Below are positions 20,403-23,175 of a DNA stretch of 23,175 nt, one piece after another. Position numbers and translations under genes: made by a program. This stretch comes from a virus. Every line of letters starts with the position of its first letter. Within the stretch, counting starts at the first letter, position 1. The notes beneath the pieces were generated by a model that was given only the letters and a program-made list of their open reading frames with translations, searched no databases and was not told where the DNA came from. The DNA is taken from IMG/VR virus record IMGVR_UViG_3300030108_000511, positions 1 through 23,175 of that record, one strand, 5' to 3'.

Positions 20403-21599
20403 ATGCAACTATCAACTCTTACTCAAGAACAACGTCTCGAACGGGCGTTCGTTGAGATTATCAACAAAGATAGGTACTTATATCTAGCCAGCATACTTAT
20501 GCACGGGGCAAGTATAGTTACCGATGACCCAAGCGTACCGACAGCGTGTACCGATGGCCGAGACGTTATGTACAATCGGGCGTTTCTGGAATCTCTGACA
20601 GACGAGGAGCTACGGTTCCTTGTCTTGCACGAGGTATACCACAAATTGTTCCGACACTTGCGTACGTGGAAGCACTTACACGACAAAGACCACGAGTGCG
20701 CTAACGGTTCTTGTGACTACGTGATTAACTTAATGCTCGTGGACGAGAACAAAAAGGACGGTTTCGCCAAGATGCCCAAGGGTGGTCTACTCTCTGAGAA
20801 GTACCGAGGCATGAACACGCAACAGGTGTTCGACTTACTCTACAAAGAGAAAGAGGAGCAAGGAAGCCAAGGTGGTTCTACTGCGGAGCGCAGTAGCCAA
20901 GGGTTTGACGAACACGATTGGGAAGGCGCACAAGAACTGACCGATGAAGAAGCCGAAGAACTTGAGGCCGAAGTAGACAGCGCACTGCGTGAGGGTGCTA
21001 TCTTGGCAGGTAAGGCAGGTGGTAACATGTCAGATGACATCAAGGAACTGCTACGCCCCAAGGTCAACTGGCGCAAGGTGTTACGAGACTTTGCCACGGA
21101 GCAATGCGCGGGTAGGGAGTACGGTACTTATGCCCGTCCTAACCGTAGGTTCGTTGGTTCTGATATCTACTTACCAACGCCTGTATCGGACACGGTGCCA
21201 GAGTTGTCCTGCGATATGGACACCTCTGGTAGTTGTTGGAATGTCCTGCCTTACTTCTTGGCAGAGTTGAAAAGCGTGTGTTCAACGATCAAGCCACACA
21301 AGCTACACGTTCTCTTTTGGGACACTGACGTAGTACACGAGGAGTACCAACAAGATGAACTAGATACCTTGGAGGTCAAGCATGCACACGGTGGGGGCGG
21401 TACAGATGTTCGTTGTGTTACTAAGTACCTACAATGCAACAACATCAAGCCAACCGCATCGATTGTGTTTACCGATGGTTACCTGAGTGCTGGGTGGAGC
21501 GAGTGGAATCACCCTGTGTTGTGGGTAATTGTGGATAACCCTAGTGCTAGGCCACCAGTAGGTAAGTACGTACATGTTAGCTCGGCAGATATACAATGA
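20403..21599 (+). CDS. Metallopeptidase-like/VWA-like protein (DUF2201 type)
   Basis: A 398-residue protein with two parts. The N-terminal part has HEVYH (His76 to His80, an HExxH zinc motif) followed by DYVINLML (Asp105), as in putative metallopeptidases of PF13203 type. The C-terminal part has a MIDAS-like set: DTSGS (273 to 277), GGGTD (Thr334, Asp335) and TDG (357 to 359), as in VWA-like domains of DUF2201. Between them lies a Gly/Ser/Glu linker (about 147 to 195) with palindrome copy 7 coding for STAERSS. The usual partner is a MoxR ATPase, here immediately upstream with a strong AAGGAAGGGGGTG ribosome binding site. The catalytic activity is not known even in relatives. The stop overlaps the next gene's ATG. 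Confidence 0.85.
   Translation: MQLSTLTQEQRLERAFVEIINKDRYLYLASILMHGASIVTDDPSVPTACTDGRDVMYNRAFLESLTDEELRFLVLHEVYHKLFRHLRTWKHLHDKDHECANGSCDYVINLMLVDENKKDGFAKMPKGGLLSEKYRGMNTQQVFDLLYKEKEEQGSQGGSTAERSSQGFDEHDWEGAQELTDEEAEELEAEVDSALREGAILAGKAGGNMSDDIKELLRPKVNWRKVLRDFATEQCAGREYGTYARPNRRFVGSDIYLPTPVSDTVPELSCDMDTSGSCWNVLPYFLAELKSVCSTIKPHKLHVLFWDTDVVHEEYQQDELDTLEVKHAHGGGGTDVRCVTKYLQCNNIKPTASIVFTDGYLSAGWSEWNHPVLWVIVDNPSARPPVGKYVHVSSADIQ
20878..20896 (+). repeat. 19-base palindrome, copy 7 (in coding sequence)
   Basis: CTACTGCGGAGCGCAGTAG: perfect 8-base-pair stem with a GAG loop, read in frame as STAERSS (residues 159 to 165) in the linker between the metallopeptidase-like and VWA parts. Confidence 0.92.
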
Positions 21600-21799
21600 T
21601 CGGGCGCATGTGGTACACGGATAGCAACGAGGGACATCAAGCGTACATCGAGTATGCTCTCGTTGATAATCCGAGACTCTCTCACGTTACCTACAAGGTA
21701 AAGGTGAGTGACATTAAACTGATCGGGAAGTTTGACCGCAAGGCCGCTTCCCGAATCAAAAACGAAATTGTGCAAGATATGAAGGAGAACGAAGCATGA
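21596..21799 (+). CDS. Small unknown protein (67 aa)
   Basis: A 67-residue protein that starts on the stop codon of the VWA gene (ATGA) and ends on the start of the next (ATGA), so translation is coupled at both ends. It contains MWYTDSNEGHQAYIEYALVD and a basic helical end (GKFDRKAASRIKNEIVQDMK). No motif is recognised. It may be an accessory to the MoxR/VWA pair, judged by position only. Confidence 0.6.
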   Translation: MIGRMWYTDSNEGHQAYIEYALVDNPRLSHVTYKVKVSDIKLIGKFDRKAASRIKNEIVQDMKENEA

Positions 21800-21996
21800 T
21801 TAGATTACTCCTCGCTGCGACAGCGATAGGTTTTTACCTTGTGATAAGTACTCACGATTACAACAACGAAGTGATAGCGGAGCGGGCATACATTACTAAT
21901 GTATGCTCTGGCGTGTACCCTGATTACAAAAACTTAAACCCAAAATGTTCTACTGCGGAGCGCAGTAAAGGAGACTTAAATGAAGATATTAGATAG
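21796..21996 (+). CDS. Small membrane-anchored protein (66 aa)
   Basis: A 66-residue protein with a hydrophobic N-terminal segment (residues 2 to 18, MIRLLLAATAIGFYLVIS), so it is either anchored in the inner membrane or exported. It is followed by NEVIAERAYITNVCSGVYPD, with Cys37 and Cys51. The C-terminal end is the palindrome-coded STAERSK plus a short acidic tail. Small phage membrane proteins with this 'VCSGVxPDYKNLxPKC' pattern are known to me, with no function. The last 17 bases overlap the start of the next gene. A spanin-type role cannot be excluded, but there is no partner gene. Confidence 0.6.
   Translation: MIRLLLAATAIGFYLVISTHDYNNEVIAERAYITNVCSGVYPDYKNLNPKCSTAERSKGDLNEDIR
21950..21968 (+). 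repeat. 19-base palindrome, copy 8
   Basis: CTACTGCGGAGCGCAGTAA: identical to copy 7 except that the last base is A, so seven pairs and a C-A mismatch. It codes for STAERSK at the end of the 66-residue protein and is also directly upstream of AAGGAG and the ATG of the 338-residue gene. Confidence 0.88.
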
Positions 21997-22996
21997 TATA
22001 GACCTCAATGACCCAAGTGTGGAAGCATATTACCACAAATATCACAGGGGTTTTAACAGTGCGGCTGGCATTGAGATTATTAAATCACCTATGGGCAGTA
22101 GTCGCCACTACGTAGAAGTGTCAGCCACAGACCCACAACACAGTGAAGCGTTTGCTATGTATGCTTCACAGGTCAAGCACGAGTTCCCGAATGTAAAGTT
22201 CCTTAAAGATGACCTAGCACAAACGTGGACTTGGCTTTATCTAGCGGTAGATGATTGCCCCTACACGTTAGGCACGATTGGTTACACTGGGCTATACGGA
22301 GGAGACAAGAAAGATAAATATCGTTTCAAATCACCTTTCATCTGGAACCGTATTTACACGGACGGAGATAGCAACAGCTTCATGGCAAGTTCTGCAAATC
22401 TTGAGACGATCATGAAGCGCATACGTAAGTGCTTACGTCCTTTCTACCCACACGAACTATTTTACCGACAACGTAGAATCGTTTCTAACGAGAAAGATAA
22501 CGCAGGTGACCAGTTCGAGGGCGTTATGCGAGATAAAGGTAAGAAAGTAATCGATGCGTTATTAGGAGGAGGTTTAGGGAACGCCAAATTTAACTGGATA
22601 CCTCAGTTTATCAAGATGGTAGAGAATCCAGAGTTGAACGAAGACGGTACGCTATACCTACCTTTTGACGGACTTGAACTTGCTTTAATGAATTTTAAGA
22701 CCGAATTAGGTGAGCAAGCCCACATAGAAAACAACCATGATTATATTCAAGTTTGGCTTAACAACGGGCGGTATACACTTACTGCAATCTTGCATGACGG
22801 AAAAGGCGCACTCGAACAACTCGTTACCTTCAAGACAGGTTTGATCGAGGAGATGCCCGAAGAGGTATCCACCAAGGTCGCTACACTTGACTTCATGGGC
22901 AAAGAAGGAGAAAGCAAAAACTATGGCGAAAGTAACTGGGCGCTTGATGTTGGTTTTATGGCAATTAAAGGCGAGTTGTATTACATCGCTTGTTAG
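21980..22996 (+). CDS. Unknown 338-residue protein
   Basis: A 338-residue soluble-looking protein with no recognised domain. Segments: NDPSVEAYYHKYHRGFNSAA, EVSATDPQHSEAFAMYASQV, YTLGTIGYTGLYGGDKKDKY, KRIRKCLRPFYPHELFYRQR, GGLGNAKFNWIPQFIKMVE and HDYIQVWLNNGRYTLTAILH. The last part could be an antiparallel beta sheet. It has no membrane segment and no clear catalytic triad. The start has AAGGAG six bases upstream, right after hairpin copy 8, and overlaps the membrane protein gene by 17 bases, so it is the last gene of the operon. Nothing allows a function to be assigned. Confidence 0.7.
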   Translation: MKILDSIDLNDPSVEAYYHKYHRGFNSAAGIEIIKSPMGSSRHYVEVSATDPQHSEAFAMYASQVKHEFPNVKFLKDDLAQTWTWLYLAVDDCPYTLGTIGYTGLYGGDKKDKYRFKSPFIWNRIYTDGDSNSFMASSANLETIMKRIRKCLRPFYPHELFYRQRRIVSNEKDNAGDQFEGVMRDKGKKVIDALLGGGLGNAKFNWIPQFIKMVENPELNEDGTLYLPFDGLELALMNFKTELGEQAHIENNHDYIQVWLNNGRYTLTAILHDGKGALEQLVTFKTGLIEEMPEEVSTKVATLDFMGKEGESKNYGESNWALDVGFMAIKGELYYIAC

Positions 22997-23035
22997 TGCT
23001 ATGATGTAGTATAACTAACAAAAAGAGACGGTAAG

Positions 23036-23175
23036 TTGTTACTAGATACTATTACTAGAGTTTGCTATGACGATGATAACAATACTATCGAAGTAAGTAA
23101 GACAGTTAATAATAGAATCGAACTGACACAATCTACTGTCTACGGTAAGTACGAGGAGCTTCCTGAGTGGATACA
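23036..23175 (+). CDS. Partial ORF at the right edge, start uncertain
   Basis: An open frame begins at TTG (23036), eight bases or so after a GAGACGG stretch, and runs off the window. The translation reads LLLDTITRVCYDDDNNTIEV, then SKTVNNRIELTQSTVYGKYE and ELPEWI, which looks like a genuine protein start. No ATG lies in frame in the visible part, so the TTG start is a guess. It is not recognised. It would be the next plus-strand gene after the 338-residue gene. Confidence 0.45.
   Translation, partial: MLLDTITRVCYDDDNNTIEVSKTVNNRIELTQSTVYGKYEELPEWI

Noticed and set aside
16624-21968. CRISPR-like array interpretation of the hairpin repeats
   Set aside because: Spacing is irregular (31 bases to over 1 kb), copies lie within genes, and no cas genes are present.
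22976-23005. Possible promoter TTGTAT/TATGAT before the right-edge ORF
   Set aside because: The -35 matches only three of six positions and the spacing is 18; too weak to list.

Overview
The window is a stretch of a tailed, double-stranded DNA phage genome, most likely an uncultivated marine phage of a proteobacterial host. A complete head-morphogenesis module is visible: terminase, portal, scaffold, HK97-fold capsid protein and head-tail adaptors. Many of its small proteins look like families common in marine virome phages. The best promoter is an almost perfect sigma-70 site, which fits a proteobacterial-type host polymerase. The long portal and two adaptor-like proteins fit a podovirus-like virion, but no complete tail gene is in view, so the tail type is an inference. 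No integrase, tRNA, CRISPR array or insertion sequence was seen.

Layout. From 1 to 16335 all genes are on the minus strand, read from right to left: terminase small subunit, terminase large subunit, an unknown virion-type protein, portal, a 65-residue protein, a GroES-like co-chaperonin, scaffold, an unknown head-module protein, a probable decoration protein and the major capsid protein. A terminator follows the capsid gene. Then come two Gly/Ser/Thr-rich structural proteins, a run of very small lysine-rich proteins mixed with two adaptor-like proteins and a zinc-ribbon protein, and finally tail-type proteins, the last cut by the window edge. Genes mostly touch or overlap by a few bases. Two small genes (4373..4528 and 2223..2348) and the partial tail gene (1..480) were read directly from the sequence.

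From 16336 to 16664 lies a divergent regulatory region with a minus-strand promoter, three runs of six G and small palindromes. From 16665 on, genes are on the plus strand: an unknown 276-residue protein ending in a strong terminator; a 0.6 to 0.7 kb repeat-rich non-coding region that looks like a replication origin or control region; then a strong promoter driving a compact operon. That operon encodes a DUF3150-like protein, a MoxR-type AAA+ ATPase, a metallopeptidase-like/VWA protein, two small proteins (one membrane-anchored) and a 338-residue unknown. A further partial frame begins near the right edge.

The most unusual feature is a family of eight 19-base palindromes, consensus CTACTGCGNNNCGCAGTAG, found only in the plus-strand region. 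Four sit just upstream of ribosome binding sites, two form a tandem pair in the candidate origin, and three lie in reading frame inside coding sequences, in probable linkers or tails (one copy counts both as in-gene and as upstream of the next gene). They behave like a small mobile or co-opted hairpin, comparable in concept to in-frame palindromic elements of Rickettsia, together with a phage-encoded MoxR/VWA system.
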